A DNA stretch of 64,000 nucleotides from Trichoplusia ni (Eukaryota; Arthropoda; Insecta; Lepidoptera; Noctuidae). The notes beneath the pieces were generated by a model that saw nothing but the letters and a program-made list of their open reading frames with translations, was not told the origin of the DNA and did no database searches. Below are positions 1-11,958 of the stretch, in pieces. How positions within the stretch are numbered: position 1 is the first letter of the stretch; each line of letters opens with the position of its first letter. Position numbers and translations under genes: made by a program. The stretch is from positions 4,419,657-4,483,656 of the forward strand of contig NC_039482.1 in NCBI RefSeq assembly GCF_003590095.1. The letters run 5' to 3'.

Positions 1-1819
1 GAGATCAGATAAATCTTGATCCTTCTCTATGCAAGATCTCCTCTCGTCTCTTTGCAGTGGGGCAGTTACCCTTCATTTATAGAGCCTTTTTGTGTCACAT
101 CTACTGATCACGACTATATGATAAAAGACGACAACTAATAGCAGCACAAGATTTAAGAGACTATTAACTAAATTACGTGTGTTGTGTGTTCGAGATTCCG
201 GTACTTAAAGTTCCTAAACACTCCGGTGCAATTATTTCATGACGTCACTCATTTGTTTTTGGGTCAATGTCATTGGTAGTTTTGATGTGAACATTCATTA
301 ATTAACAATGGAAATTATTTTGTTTATTAATTATTATTAACTGTTGGAGGTAGAGTCCACTGTTCGTATTAAAATACTGGAATTTTTTTATCTTACAGCT
401 GAACTAAAGGCCTTTTTAAGATTACTTGTAGATCTTTTATTTCAGATTAAGATTTTCTTCTATAAACTTGGACAGTGAAACCACTATTAGGAAAAACCAA
501 TTGACATTGAAATCGATGCATTTTTGACTGTCTTATAATTATCCATACTGTACTTGTGTTTAAATTACCTTCTCTTTACACAGCTTTGACTTGTTAGATA
601 TTAAGTACTCTACACTTCGTTATTTGACTTACTTTCGCAACTACTCATTCAATCACAGATTTACTGTAAACTCGACAACTAGATTTTTTGAGATTTAAGC
701 TCGCCTCGATATGATGAGAAACAAAATAATCTAGATCTTAAATCTCGGCCATATTGATCACCGCCTGACTTGCAAAAATCCTGAATATTGGATACAGTAA
801 ACCTAAATAACATCAATCATTTTGCCATAATAATTTAAATTGAATTAAATTTTAAATTGAAAAGACAAAATGGAGATACTTTTAATTGGATTGTCTAAAT
901 ATTAGCTCTGTTATATTTGAATATATTAATTTACCGTACAATACATTTGGTTTACGTAAGCCTAATTAAATTTATAAAAAAAACTGACTGAATAATTAAA
1001 AATACGGAATAAAAGAGAAATTGTTATATAGAGGAAGTAAATATATATATATACCAAAAAGTGAAATTTTTAACTCATACCTCATGTTTTCACAAAAAGA
1101 GACAGGAAAATCATTTTTTTTTCAACTGCATTTATTTAAATTGACTAGTACACAAAGTCGCAATTTAAATAAATAGCTATTTAAACCACTATTAGGTATA
1201 ATATGTCACACTAGTTATCTGGTATTGCTTAGTTTCATTCCGCCCTTCGTCCTTAGTCCTCTAACGACGAGGGCAGTTTAATTAAATAGCTTGATATATT
1301 TATTTTGGAATGTTTGTCTGTACTATCATCATCAACTGTTTTTTGGTTCGAAGTACTCAGATTCAGCTAGTACCTTATTAGAGACTTGCCCTTCTGGTTA
1401 AATACTCCAGCAGTATTTTAAACACTTACAACATAGCTAAGAAAAGCGAAATTCCAAAGGTATAGAATTTGATTAAGGAGTCATTTTTATCCAGAAATAT
1501 TAAAACTTGCGTTTAGTTTGTTGCTCGTTATATAATAGGAAATGTAAAGAAGTTCCGTAAAGGTACCGTACACACATCCACTAGAACACTTCCAGCCATA
1601 AAACTTTAGCCTAGGATATAACTTAGTATTTCCTAACAGAAAAACCCATTATACTACTTAGACATCCGTACTTATAACCGCTCAACCAAAGAGGTTTGTC
1701 ACGCAATATTTTGTTTTTAATCGCGTGTTTGAAGGACGACAGCATTACACATACTTACTGTGTACTGTCACGAATTTGTCACGCTAGTAACTTATGGTGT
1801 TAATTAGATATTTTGCTTG
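1..1819. other. non-coding AT-rich stretch
   Basis: No open reading frame with coding character, RNA gene or recognisable repeat was found here. The sequence is AT-rich with scattered homopolymer runs and a short AT microsatellite near 1041-1052. It is best read as intergenic or 5' intronic moth DNA. An unannotated non-coding exon cannot be excluded. Confidence 0.6.
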
Positions 1820-2266
1820 ACGGGCCTGTTAGTCTAGTGGTTAGTGACCTTGACTGCTGTACCGGAGGTCGTGGGTTCGATTCTCGCCCAGGACAAATGT
1901 TGTGTGATGAGCATATGATCAGTTGTTCTGGTGTCTGGGTGTATTTTATCTATAATAAGTACTAGCTGTTGCCCGCGACTTCGTCCGCGTGGTTAGAAGA
2001 AATTGCGACTATAACTTGAGATTTAAACTATGCTATCTCTCAAGTTGGATCGAACTGCACATGGTGTGCGAATTTTATTATAATCGGTTAAGTGGTTTAG
2101 GAGTCCACTGAGGACAAACATTGTGACACGAGATTTATATACATAAATTAAGATGTATTTAGAAATATTAGTTTATCAGTTGTCTGGTTACTATGACACA
2201 AGCTCTACTTAGCTTGGGGTCAGATAACCGTGTGTGAGTTGTCCCACGATATATATTATATATATA
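1820..2266 (+). mobile_element. tRNA-derived SINE, family A copy 1, interrupted by a nested insertion
   Basis: The head resembles a tRNA with pol III promoter boxes: an A-box-like TTAGTCTAGTGG and a B-box-like GGTTCGATTCTCG. The head and the first part of the body match a second copy at 22279-22525 closely, which shows this is a dispersed family. The two copies share the downstream words TTTATCAGTTGTCTGGTTAC and CAGATAACCGTGTGTGAG. In this copy the body is split by about 190 bp of an unrelated RTE-like 3' end. It is not a functional tRNA gene, because a normal cloverleaf with a convincing anticodon arm is not evident. The 3' end runs into an AT-rich tail. The family may correspond to one of the noctuid tRNA-derived SINEs such as HaSE1 or HaSE2, but I cannot decide which. 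Confidence 0.8.
1961..2150 (+). mobile_element. RTE-like LINE/SINE 3' fragment nested in SINE A
   Basis: It begins with ACTAGCTGTTGCCCGCGACT and continues with TCGTCCGCGTGG, a signature shared with the copy at 8500-8758 and, reversed, with 35145-35452. It ends near a TGTGACACGAGATTT motif that recurs at 33990-34005 and 60899-60912. It lies exactly where the otherwise colinear SINE A body is interrupted, so it inserted after the SINE. A short TAAG appears on both sides and could be a remnant target-site duplication. It is non-coding. The link to an RTE LINE tail rests on recalled lepidopteran repeats and is an inference. Confidence 0.65.
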
Positions 2267-2427
2267 CCTGTCCTAAAGTAGTTGTAAGTTTGATCAACTT
2301 TTGGAACCCTGGAACAGGATTTTGCCTGGTAACAACTAGGTATAGGATTTGGAGAAAGTAATTTGATAAGCAGTTTTTCAAATTATTTGTTTAAACCGTG
2401 AAGTTTTGCTGGTTGACATTTGATGAA

Positions 2428-2550
2428 TAATCCTTATATCACGGTGGGTTACACAAACATTCAAATCACATACGCAGAGACGACAGAATTAGAACAAGCG
2501 TTCGTGGAGCACAGTGGATTTGGTACGATCATCGGTTAAGACATCTTAAC
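2428..2550 (-). mobile_element. degraded tRNA-derived SINE, family B
   Basis: In the minus direction this matches the body of family B, ending in a sequence like AAACCCACCGTGATATAAGG (the + strand reads CCTTATATCACGGTGGGTT). It also keeps the reverse form of the 'ACTTGAATGTTTGTGT' word and the 'CGCTTGTTC' word found in the other copies. The tRNA-like head is largely lost. Confidence 0.55.
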
Positions 2551-4975
2551 CATATGCTATCCTTGCATTCGGCATTTACAATCAACAGTTTTAGTTTTTG
2601 AGTTCCAATTTTGATGAATAAATGTCTTTTAAAAACCTAACAGGAGTTCATGTAGGTCACGCGTTGTCTGTCCAAGTATTATTTATTCTCCTGATAAGTT
2701 CGGTTTACACGTAAAACTGCGGGACTCAACTAGTTCACTGCATGCCTCCATAAGCAACCGTCACGCTTGTGAACTATGGGGGTTTGCCAGATGTGTGCAA
2801 TATGTCCATGTTGAATAAAATAGGGGTGAGATAATTGCTTTTTTGTTTTGTACTGATAATATCGGAGCTTTATGTGAATGCTTGTTTTTTTATAATTCCC
2901 ATAAGTTTTTGCTGTAGAGGGATTGTTTATTAATTTGTTATTTTTCACTTAGATGTGACTTATTATTCGAAAAATCGAAATTGAATCTAACTGTTTTTTG
3001 CCCGATGGAAGTCTAGTTAATTCTCTTAAATAAGTAAATTATAAAAAGTGACCATTCATTAAAATAATAACAATTCAATAACGAAATCGATATTTTTATA
3101 GCATCAGACTGATGTTTTGCCAATCCAATTCCTAGAACTAACAATTACTATACTTTTTCAATATCTCTCGTACATTCTACTCTACGTTTAATATCAACAA
3201 TTTTTACTCTTCAAAAACATTAAAAAGCACCGCATTTTTTCTCCCAAGATCCGCTTGAAACAGATAATCAAATTTATACGGTCGCCTCTATTGTTTTAGT
3301 TTTTTTTTTATCTCGTGGGGAATTCCACTAAGGAATCATCGGGCAAGGCCGAACTATAGATGCATACAAAAAATGCCTTAAGTTCAGAGATCCCATTTGA
3401 ATGGTATCAGAAGGTGACTTTCCTGTTTCTTGTAGATTATAGACCACTCTCTCACTTAAGGAATTGATTGTTATTCTTCGGAAAGTTGCAGTTAGGAATT
3501 TGAATAAAGCATGTTTTTCCTGAAACTAAATCTGTGCATAGCTTTTTTTTTTTAAATACGCCCTTACTAATTAGTTTAATCCTTATATCACGGGGTGTTT
3601 CACAACATTCAACTCACATGAAGACATCCAGACATATGACAAGCATTCAGTTTGCTATCCATCTTTGTAACTGCTAAGTCTATTTCTAGCAACAACAAGT
3701 CTATTTTTAGAAACATCTAGATTCTTAAGTTCGAGTATCAATTTGCGATAGATTTTATGAATTTCGATAATAGGACAATCGAAAATCGAGACGAATTTGC
3801 AAAGAATTTATAAAGCTCCGCAGTTGAACTTACGCGGAATTTTCTTAAATACATATTAAAAGTTTGAATTTACTGTCATTCAGTTCTTAATACATAAAAT
3901 TTAACCTGCATTGTCTAGACCAAGAGCTATGCTCATTAAAATCATAATTACATACGCATACGTGTAACGTTTCTAAGAAGCAATTAGTCATATGTCTGAG
4001 CATGCAACCGCGCCTAGAATTTAAAAATTCACTCACAATCATACCATTTTATTAATGGTTTCTGAGAAATAATGTCATACGTTGGTGGGGTGGTTTAAAA
4101 CTTTATACGTGATGATATGTCATCTTTTACCATAACTCACACTTGGTGCATTTAGATAAGTTAAGGGACAGTCTATTGGAGGCAGAATCAACGCAAGGGA
4201 GGGTTTCTAGTGGAAAAGAATCAAATGCGTGTTGGTTTAAATAATAGGCTGCAAAGAATTGCAAATACCCATAATATTTACGAGCGAATCCACCTTAGTG
4301 AAATTTTTAAATAGAGATGGCAGATAAAGGGTCTTATTGAAAAATCTTATCAAAATAGATGAGTCTATTTTGTCAATGTAATATATTATGATTTCTGGTG
4401 ACAAATTATTTCCGAAATGAACTATTTATTGTTATTACGTTTTATTTAACTTTGTTCTGCTACTCATTCAATTATTTTTTAATAAAAAACTTATAAATAA
4501 GAAGTAAAAAAAACAGCAAGTCAGAAATTAAAATTATTTCCTAGAAATTCTAACAAATAGAAACTTAGTTTCAGCTCTACCTTTAAGAGTACCAGGATCT
4601 CATAAAGTTGTAAGAAATCGTGAACGATCCATTCAAATTACCCACTTCAGTCTTCAAGGAATCAGAACGATCCTATTATGTTTAAAACCTAATTTGCACT
4701 TGTATCTTCTAAGAATAAAGCCAATTTAGTTTTGAAATGGATCTCCGAGGCGGGTCTCGGGAACCCTGCTGTACATTAATCAATTTCAATATAACTACAT
4801 TTTAAGACAGTGATTTGGTTTCTAGAATATTATAAATGGACTTCTCAGTCAAAACTTTTGTACTGAACTCGTTTTTTTTATAAAAGCGTTTTCACTGTAA
4901 GAAATTTTGACCATTGTGTGTGAAGTTAAATTATTTGCACAAAACATTTTAACTTAAAGAATAAGCACTCGAATA
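2551..4975. other. non-coding stretch with one SINE remnant
   Basis: Besides the short family B remnant at 3578-3648, I see only AT-rich DNA with poly-T runs (for example near 3300 and 3541). The short open frames here have no codon bias, domain or splice context and are treated as chance. Confidence 0.6.
3578..3648 (-). mobile_element. short SINE B remnant
   Basis: The + strand reads CCTTATATCACGGGGTGTTT, then CACAACATTCAACTCACATG, then GACAAGCATTC. This is the reverse complement of the 3' half of family B. The tRNA-like head is absent. Confidence 0.5.
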
Positions 4976-5046
4976 TCACACAAATGCTTCTCCTACTCGG
5001 CTTCAGACACGTCGAGTACTCTGGGTTGACGTGGTGATCAATGCCA
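4976..5046 (-). mobile_element. short SINE B remnant
   Basis: The words ATCACACAAATGCTTCTCCT and ACTCGGCTTC followed by GACGTGGTGATCA match the central part of reversed family B, most like the copy at 14017-14130. Only about 70 bp is recognisable. Confidence 0.45.
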
Positions 5047-5574
5047 CTTGTTTTGTTATTTTTCTACATATCTTCATTATTTAGATATCCTATTCGAGGG
5101 GTTTTGTTTTATTCTAAATATCTAAAATAAACTCCTCCCTTCTCTTAATCATTTGTTTTGAGAGTACTTTTCTATTTTTAGTATTTTTTTTTACTTCCGG
5201 GCTGGAAGCCCAGTTCAACGATTGAGTCAAAATGCTAGACTTTTGACTCATGTGACACTTAATACCTTTAAAGATTTCAACAAAACAACACCCCAAAGTA
5301 GCACAAATTCATCTGATTATCCATTATCTATTAGTTCCTAACATTTATTATAATTCAGTTGCGTGTGCGCACCTCACGCCTCGAATCAAAACAAAGAGGT
5401 TCTCATGGTTAAGTGACAAATTATCTCCAATGCCAACTCCAAAGACTGGTTTTCTAGATATAAGTGTCATGCTGTTTATTTGGTTATTATTTTGAATGAA
5501 AATGTGTTATTATTATGATGTAATGGTATAATCAACAGGTCTTTAGGTAAGGAAGCGTTGGTCCTGCCGTGAGA

Positions 5575-5750
5575 TGGTCAGATGCAGACGAATCTAAATT
5601 AATCGACTTTAAAAAGTCTTTCTGTTTCTTACCTCAGAACTTCGGACTGGATGAACCAAATTTGTTGATGTTTTTTTTCATTTGACGTGAAAGAGCTGTC
5701 ATTTGGTCTCAGAACAATTTCATCAAGTTTGGATGAGTAGTTTTTAATAA
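5575..5750 (+). repeat. dispersed repeat family X, copy 1
   Basis: It shares an ordered set of words with 49648-49810: a CGACTT..AAAA start, a 'TTCTTACCTCAGAA' block, 'TTGTTGAT' and a 'TTTGACGTGAAAGAGCT' block (TTTAACGTGAAATAGCT in the other copy). The matching order over about 150 bp shows common descent. It is non-coding; small open frames inside are by-products. The class of element is unknown to me, although similar repeats are common in moth introns. Confidence 0.5.
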
Positions 5751-6496
5751 ATGGGCTATCAAAGACTGAAAAAATCGAAGACTTTCGACGACAAGACAAG
5801 CTCTTCAGCCTTATACTGTGTATTAGTGTAAAGGAAAAATTCATTATCATAAAAATTGCGTAATTTTAAAGGTACGTAAATACTTGAATTAAATTATGTA
5901 GGGATCGTTTATCTCCTTTCGTGCTGATATTTTCCAACTAATATTTGAAGCCGAAAAAGTTAGTACGAAAACAATTAGGTATTATAATAGTAGAATATTT
6001 CAGATCATTTAGGCAGTTTTCCTTATAAAAAACCGTAGTGCTTCATTAGGAATTATAGTAACTGACGTTACGCGTTGCATGTTTGCGAATCATTGAAACA
6101 CATTATGCGGCCTCGTTGCATCCTGTTACAATGATATGTCTAGGTTGTTTTTCATACATATGTTGGATTTTAAGACGGTTCAATATTGTATTGTAATCGG
6201 TGTTTTTTTTGTTTTATTCATGGTATTAAAATCGATTTTGAACTTGCGCTTATTGCACCCAATTTGCATGCGAGAGGAACGCTTTCAATATTAATTAAAT
6301 TATCTAGACAATGGTTTCATTTACGCTGGCCATACTAAATGCTCTAGTTGCCAATGAAAGATAAAAAATCTTTCAAGCAATTTTCACCCCTTCCTATACA
6401 AGGATAGGAAATTGAGAAACAGAAAAACAGGCTTTATTGAATAACACTAAAGGCATATAAGTTTTAAAGGGGAATGAAAGTAAAATACCCAGAAAG

Positions 6497-6699
6497 ACTG
6501 CACGGATAGCCGAGTGGTTGATGCCACCATGCCTTAGCGCGACATGTCGCGGATTCGATCCCCACGTATACATGCGTGTGATCCACGAATGCTTGTCCTG
6601 AGCCTCGGTGTCTTTGTGCATGTGACTTGAATGTTTCGTGAAATTCCCGCGACACAAGGGTTTAATCCCTTAATGCGGTAGCCGTTATAAAAAAAAAGA
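6497..6699 (+). mobile_element. tRNA-derived SINE, family B, best copy
   Basis: This is the most complete copy of the second SINE family. It has an A-box-like TAGCCGAGTGGTTGA (about 6507-6521) and a B-box-like GGATTCGATCC at 6551-6561. The diagnostic body follows: GCTTGTCCTGAG, a 'GGTGTCTTTGTGCATGTGAC' block, TTGAATGTTTCGTG and a 3' part with CCCGCGACACAAGGG. It ends in a short A tract at about 6690-6698. Open frames of 63 and 87 codons across it on the other strand are repeat shadows. Length is typical of a SINE. It should depend on a partner LINE for mobility and is probably inactive. Confidence 0.75.
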
Positions 6700-8034
6700 A
6701 TTAGAGTTAGGTCAATAACAAATCAGTTGATTCCACTATTGTAGTCAGAGTCTTCGCATTTCTAGATCATTAACAGACCTAAGATAGGGACTATCATCGT
6801 AAACAAGTCCACTCATCAAACGATCAACTTCATTTGGTCGTAGTTTTTACAGCTGCAATAAAATTGCGTGGTTTATGCAAATTATGTCGGCCATAAACTC
6901 GGTATTACATATGAGTTTATTATGAAGTGTAGTCTATGATGTAACTGTCTTAAGATTGTGTGTTGTTTTGTATGTATGTATGACTTATTTTTTTAAAGGG
7001 TTTTATGAATGTTTTTTGAGAAGATGGGTCGAGTTTTTAAAAGTTAATTAGCAAGTCACTGAATGATGTTTCAATGGTTAAAAGGTATTTTATTTTTAAT
7101 TATGTGTGAAATGTAACACGGTATTTCGTTTTTTTTTACTTTAGTTTCTAACCATTTCAATAGTAAGTTTGGCCAACCTTTGTCTAAGCGATTTTGGAAT
7201 AAATTGTCTGTGTTATCTGAAAGAAAGGTTTATTAAAAATCAAATCAATATTAGTATGATATACCTACTTAGTTTATGTTATGTCAGATATGGATCTTCC
7301 TAGATTTATAGTTTGAGACATAAAAAATACATTTGATTACCTTTTATACATTTTATAAGAAACTAACTGATGCAGCGAACTTCAAACCAGCGCGCCTGCC
7401 TGGTGATTTGTGAATCTTAACCATCCAGGGTTTCACCCAAAGACACAAAAAACATTCGAATCGGACCGCCCATTTAGGAGGAGTTCAGTGACATATGTAC
7501 AATCACAAATATAAAGAGAAATAAGATTTTACTAAAAACTATATTGGTTTACGTAGTGACTCAAAATCTTAATACCAGATAACAAAGCAGGTTTTAAAAA
7601 CTTCATTACAATTTACAATGACGTTGTCAATGAATGATATCGTAAAATAAAAGATAAGTTGAACAAAAGCACGAAAACACACCTTCAACAAACATATATT
7701 AAGTATTACTCATAAAAATTTAACAAAACCGCATTCAATAATAAACTTCAATAAAATACTTAAAATATAAATCCTGGTTAAGTGTGATTCGGTTTCGACA
7801 CTGTGGGTCCCGTACAAATAGGCGAAATAAATATTTGGGTACTAGGTGTTACCTGCGGCTACAAATCGAAAATGAACTACGGGACCAAAAAATCTGGCTA
7901 AAAAGTCTATCCTACGTGTTAACCCTGGATATAAACTATCTGTGCACCAAGTTTCATCGAAATCCGTTCAGTGGTTTTTGCGTGACAGGAACAAAAATCC
8001 ATACATACAAACTTTCGCGTTTATAATTGCGTAG
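6700..8034. other. non-coding stretch ending in a LINE 3' tail
   Basis: Most of it is AT-rich with no recognisable feature. The last 200 bases (about 7850-8034) read like the 3' end of the RTE-like family: CCAAGTTTCATCGAAATCCG, then TTCAGTGGTTTTTGCGTGAC, then CATACATACAAACTTTCGCG and TTTATAAT..GTAGGAT. The same ordered words occur at 8640-8758 and 55515-55628. Confidence 0.6.
7850..8034 (+). mobile_element. RTE-like LINE/SINE 3' tail
   Basis: It contains the ordered words CTACGTGTTAACCCTGGATA, TAAACTATCTGTGCACCAAG, AAATCCGTTCAGTGGTTTTT and the terminal TTTCGCGTTTATAATT..TAGGATG. These align with other copies at 8500-8758, 55490-55628 and (reversed) 32672-32822. An 80-codon open frame crosses it but is not a real gene. 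Confidence 0.6.
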
Positions 8035-8245
8035 GATGTATTGGGGACCACCAAATTTATGATAGTATAATCTGTTGCTTAGCCCCGATTTTATTTTCTG
8101 TTTTAGTGGTAAAAGAGACACAACATCGGTTAAAATCTCAACTCTACTCGTAGCTATCATCACGGTTCACTATATACATGTATAGTGATAGACAGACGGA
8201 TAGGCAGCGAAACCTTAGGAACAGTTCCGCGGAATCCTAAGAAAC
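8035..8245 (+). repeat. dispersed repeat with a 5S-rRNA-like core, copy 1
   Basis: The first part (about 8041-8088) reads, in reverse, like a decayed 5S rRNA internal promoter region. The second part is the recurrent tail: GCTATCATCACGGTTCA, GACAGACGGATAGGCAGCG, CCTTAGGAACAGTTCC and GGAATCCTAAGAAA. The same tail is seen at 23700-23830 and reversed at 19366-19470 and 33418-33545. It is non-coding. Direct junction with the preceding LINE tail suggests successive insertions. Confidence 0.5.
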
Positions 8246-8499
8246 TAAATGAATGCGAAGTAATTTATTTTATTTGTACGAAAAATCGTGAAATTCCGGT
8301 TTTTGTCAACGCTTTAAGGTCGTCGAACTAGTGTTGTCATTGTGACAAATATTTAAATTCTGATAATTAGGCGATCGACTAGAAACATTCTACGGGCTTG
8401 TTTCAATGTGTTAATTATTTTAATGTGCTATTTATATCTTTGTGAGTACGTATGGTTTTTAAAATAGGAGGTTAGTACGTACATACATATATAGAACTA

Positions 8500-8758
8500 G
8501 CTGTTGCCCGCGACTTCGTCCGCGTGGTTAGAAGATATAAGTTATAATTTATACCTGCCTTCTATCTATCTTGTAGGATGTTTTTACGACCTCACATTAG
8601 AAACCTCAAAAATTGTAACCTATGTGTTATTCTGATGTATAAGCTATATTGTGGTAAAGTTTCATTCAAATCCATTCAGTAGTTTTTACGTGAAAGAGTA
8701 ACAAACATCCATACATCCATACTTACAAACTTTCGCCTTTATAATAGTAGTAGGATAG
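8500..8758 (+). mobile_element. RTE-like LINE/SINE 3' end, most complete copy
   Basis: It starts ACTAGCTGTTGCCCGCGACT with TCGTCCGCGTGG, passes through ACCTATGTGTTATTCTGATG and AAATCCATTCAGTAGTTTTT, and ends CTTTCGCCTTTATAATAGTA followed by GTAGGAT. Start and end signatures are both present over about 260 bp, so this copy defines the family boundaries in the window. No reverse-transcriptase frame lies in it, so it is either a LINE 3' UTR truncation or a non-autonomous relative. Confidence 0.7.
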
Positions 8759-9710
8759 GAAATAATTTATATCTATTGTGATTTTAATTATCAGTAGATA
8801 AAACAGTGTTGGTAAAAATATTTTTCGTATCTAAAAAACAATACTTTTGTACCTTTTTAAACATAATTTCTCTTGCTTGGGTCTCTATATCTTAATGTGG
8901 TTTTTATCGAATCTTTCCTTCATCTAGTTATTAGTTAACCTAGTTGTAAGTACCTACGTATACAAAGTTTTTTCTGTACATACGTACATGGAAAATAGAC
9001 AAACTGAAAGAAAGTCCGAAAAAGTTTTTGAGTAGAAAATATTTTAATAAAACTTGCTTTTACATACATGAATTTTATCCTTACATATCCTAAAACTAAA
9101 ATATGTGCAGTTAAATTCATAAGAAGTTAATTGCATAATGTCTTAATTACCCAGTTGTATTAAGAGTACTTTTTAAGTACCCGTATTTCCATTCCCATGG
9201 GATTTCCAACGCAAAAGAAGACCAGCAAAAACTAGTTAAATATAAATTATCGTCTATAATCAAAGGCTGGGCTGTAGCTAGGCGTAATATACAATTTTTT
9301 CTATCAGAAAATATGTAGACCCTGTACCACGCAATCTCAACAAAGACAGTTCTAATTGTGGAAGTGAAATAGCGCGTAATATTGCGTAGAGCGGTGTCTC
9401 GCTTTAATAAGTGCAATTGTGATATTTCGAGGTGTTGTGGTACGGGGTCGAAGCCTTGTTATTTCTAAAATAAGATAAGTTTTTAATAGGACTTCGGCCG
9501 ACAGATGCGTTTTAATTTGATTTCTATGCTAATAACGATGGCGAAGACACTGGACTTGGTATTTGCTGGAAGAGATTCGCTTTAAGCTTATTGTGTTTAG
9601 ACATTTTTTTGTATTTACTTTTGTTTCGTTAATGGGTAAGTATTGTGTTCGTTTCGGTGAATGGGAGTACCTATTTATGATTATTATGAAGATTGAGTCT
9701 ATGTAGAAAT

Positions 9711-9925
9711 CGGTCAAGTGCGAGAAATACTTGTGACTTGGTGGGTTTCAAGGGAAAATAATTTTTCAAACAGAATTGGTCACCCATCAAATTTACGACC
9801 TGGATTTTGGGTGTCTGTAGCAAATGAATTTGAGACAATCCACAAATTTAATTGTCACCTAACCTTATCTTATTTGTACGAGACGCTTTGTGTCGCGAGT
9901 CCGACTCGCAATCGGCCGGTTAAGG
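9711..9925. repeat. composite of two 5S-like repeat heads facing each other
   Basis: The left part begins AGTGCGAG and contains AGAATTGGTCACCCATCAAA with TTTACGACC, the reversed 5S-like core. The right edge (about 9895-9922) reads GCGAGTCCGACTCGCAATCG, which is the reverse complement of the family's head word (CGAGTCGGACTCGC). Two copies in opposite orientation, or an internal rearrangement, would explain this. Confidence 0.45.
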
Positions 9926-11204
9926 ATAATTCTTTTATAATTTTAGTAAATCTGTTTATAGAAAGAAATAAACTGTCAAAACGTCCATGTACCCTCAAGT
10001 CATGTAAAGAGCTCTCTGTCCATTTGTTTCTAGTATATCTTAATAATTCCTTTTTCTTATTGTCATAATATTCAGTGTTAATGCAAATGAGTACAAGGCT
10101 TTTTATTTATAGCAGGATAGGACACGCCATGTTAAATAGTTGTGGTTGATACTATAGGAACTCGAATGATTCTCACTTGTGAGTTTTATCATTATTATCA
10201 TTATCATTAAGTATCACTCAAAAGTTGTTGGAACAAAAGGAGAAATTATTTCCAAAATTGTAATGTTATTTGTTTTAAACGTATTTTCTACACAATTAAG
10301 TTTCATTTAATAGTCATGTTATGTCTACAGTAAGACGAGATATTTTTTTGTACAAGAAATTATTATTAGAATAAATTGCTCTAATAATGACAATGGCTTA
10401 AATGTTTATAAAACAATATCGTCTATTTAAATAACTATTGCCAAACAGTTAGAGTGCACGTGTGCGTATTGTGAAACATAGTTCGTGATCTATCTATGTT
10501 TTGACAAATAGTTTTTCTACTCACTTTCAAAGGACAAAACATTAAATACAAGTATCTTAATCGTACTTCAATTATATTCTTTCAATTTAAACAAACAATT
10601 CTACCTATGAAATGTTTTGTGAAAAACTCACGTGTTTCTCACGTTGATGAAAGATTATTGATTTGCAATCGAGTTTTCGTAGTAGTGGTATTTATTTACA
10701 CTGTCATTTTAGAATTATTTTCTACAGAGACAAGATTACTATGTCTCTCATCTTATGATGGCACTACAAGAGAATAAATTATGTCTCAGTAATTATGTTT
10801 ATAAATAACCCGTTTCTAGTTTGATATATTAGCTTTTAATTTATATGAAAATATATTTACAGGTATTTATAAATGTGGTCACGTTGTTGGGATTTTTTTA
10901 TTATGAATAAAACTTAAATTTTAAAGCCTATTTTTTTTGGTTGCAAAGCAAAGTTTTTAAGGAAATAGTAGTACATGCAATTCATTAATCATTAAGGTAT
11001 TGTGTTATCGTACTTTTAAACAAAACTTTCTCCTCACATTATTCGTGTACTTTTTTTTTCATTTAAAAATAACTCAACCAAACCTCAACGCAAAAATCAC
11101 TTAGTAAGTACAAAAATATCAGGAGAACAGCTAGAAAAAAACGAGACATTTTCATGAGTATAGTTAAACGTCGTCTATTTTTCAAAGAGCTCCATTATAG
11201 CATA

Positions 11205-11300
11205 AAATGTAGCGAGCGTGTGTTGTCGTAATGTGCGCCCGCGGCGGTGCGACATTCCGAGGGGCGCAGATGTTGCGGGGCACTGGCCAGGTGACACAGA
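11205..11300. promoter_or_regulatory. CpG-rich island of unknown role
   Basis: This 96-bp patch is strikingly GC- and CpG-rich (for example GCGCCCGCGGCGGTGCGACA and CCGAGGGGCGCAGATGTTGC) within very AT-rich surroundings. It has no splice-bounded frame resembling a known protein on either strand. It could be a promoter, a conserved enhancer, a non-coding first exon or a repeat I do not recognise. It lies about 38.6 kb upstream of the coding exon. Confidence 0.25.
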
Positions 11301-11468
11301 AGTACCAGTGTGGAGATGAGTTAGTGGTGTAGAGGTACACTACAATATGCAATATGAACAGTGAAAACTTCAAACACTTCAAACACATAGCCCTATATGG
11401 CACGTAAAGCACAGAAAACAATATAGAAATTTGGAGACAGAGCATCTTCTAAAGAAACGAGAGAAAAC

Positions 11469-11480
11469 GGGGGGGGGGGG
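11469..11480 (+). repeat. poly-G run
   Basis: Twelve consecutive G residues lie in otherwise AT-rich DNA. Such a run may be variable in length and can be prone to assembly or sequencing error. Confidence 0.9.
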
Positions 11481-11958
11481 CTTTTTTCACTTTTAAAACC
11501 CATCCTTGCTTTGCCTTCTGTGTATAGGGATCGCAGTAATCCTTTCGGGCAATCCCACTGGCCTAGAGGGCTGTAAATACCTAGGGACAGAGAGAACTAA
11601 AAGAAGATTAGAAAAGATTATACCGTCCAGTATTTAAAACAGAAAAAAAAGAAAATATTTACTACTTTAACATCGGAATCTGAAAAAATCGAGGAATAAA
11701 TCACACATTTAATTATGTCTTTCAAATAAACACTACGTTCCAATCTTCCACGGACGTTTACAAGTTAACCTTCTCCAAGTGCCTATACCTTGGCTCCGGC
11801 TCAGTCCATCGCAGATCAAGACTTTTTGCGCGCTAAACGGATAATGTTTTGTAAGTTAAGAAATGGATTGTTTCAATGTCTTACTGCTTGTGTTAATAGA
11901 TATTTTGATAAACTAACACCTTTATTTTATTATGCACTTTGTACAAAGTAAAATAAAA

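Larger units (their letters stand above)
8759..11958. other. non-coding stretch with a composite repeat and a GC-rich island
   Basis: Apart from the composite repeat at 9711-9925, the CpG-rich patch at 11205-11300 and a run of twelve G at 11469-11480, nothing is recognisable. The 116-codon open frame at 9718-10068 overlaps the repeat and has no coding character. Confidence 0.55.

Noticed and set aside
1820..1895. Possible functional tRNA gene
   Set aside because: A and B boxes are present, but the segment recurs with a shared non-tRNA body and lacks a convincing anticodon arm, so it is a SINE head.
6394..6657. 87- and 63-codon minus-strand frames
   Set aside because: Both run through the SINE B copy at 6497-6699.
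9718..10068. 116-codon + strand open frame
   Set aside because: The first 200 bases are a dispersed 5S-like repeat and the remainder is AT-rich; no domain or codon bias was seen.
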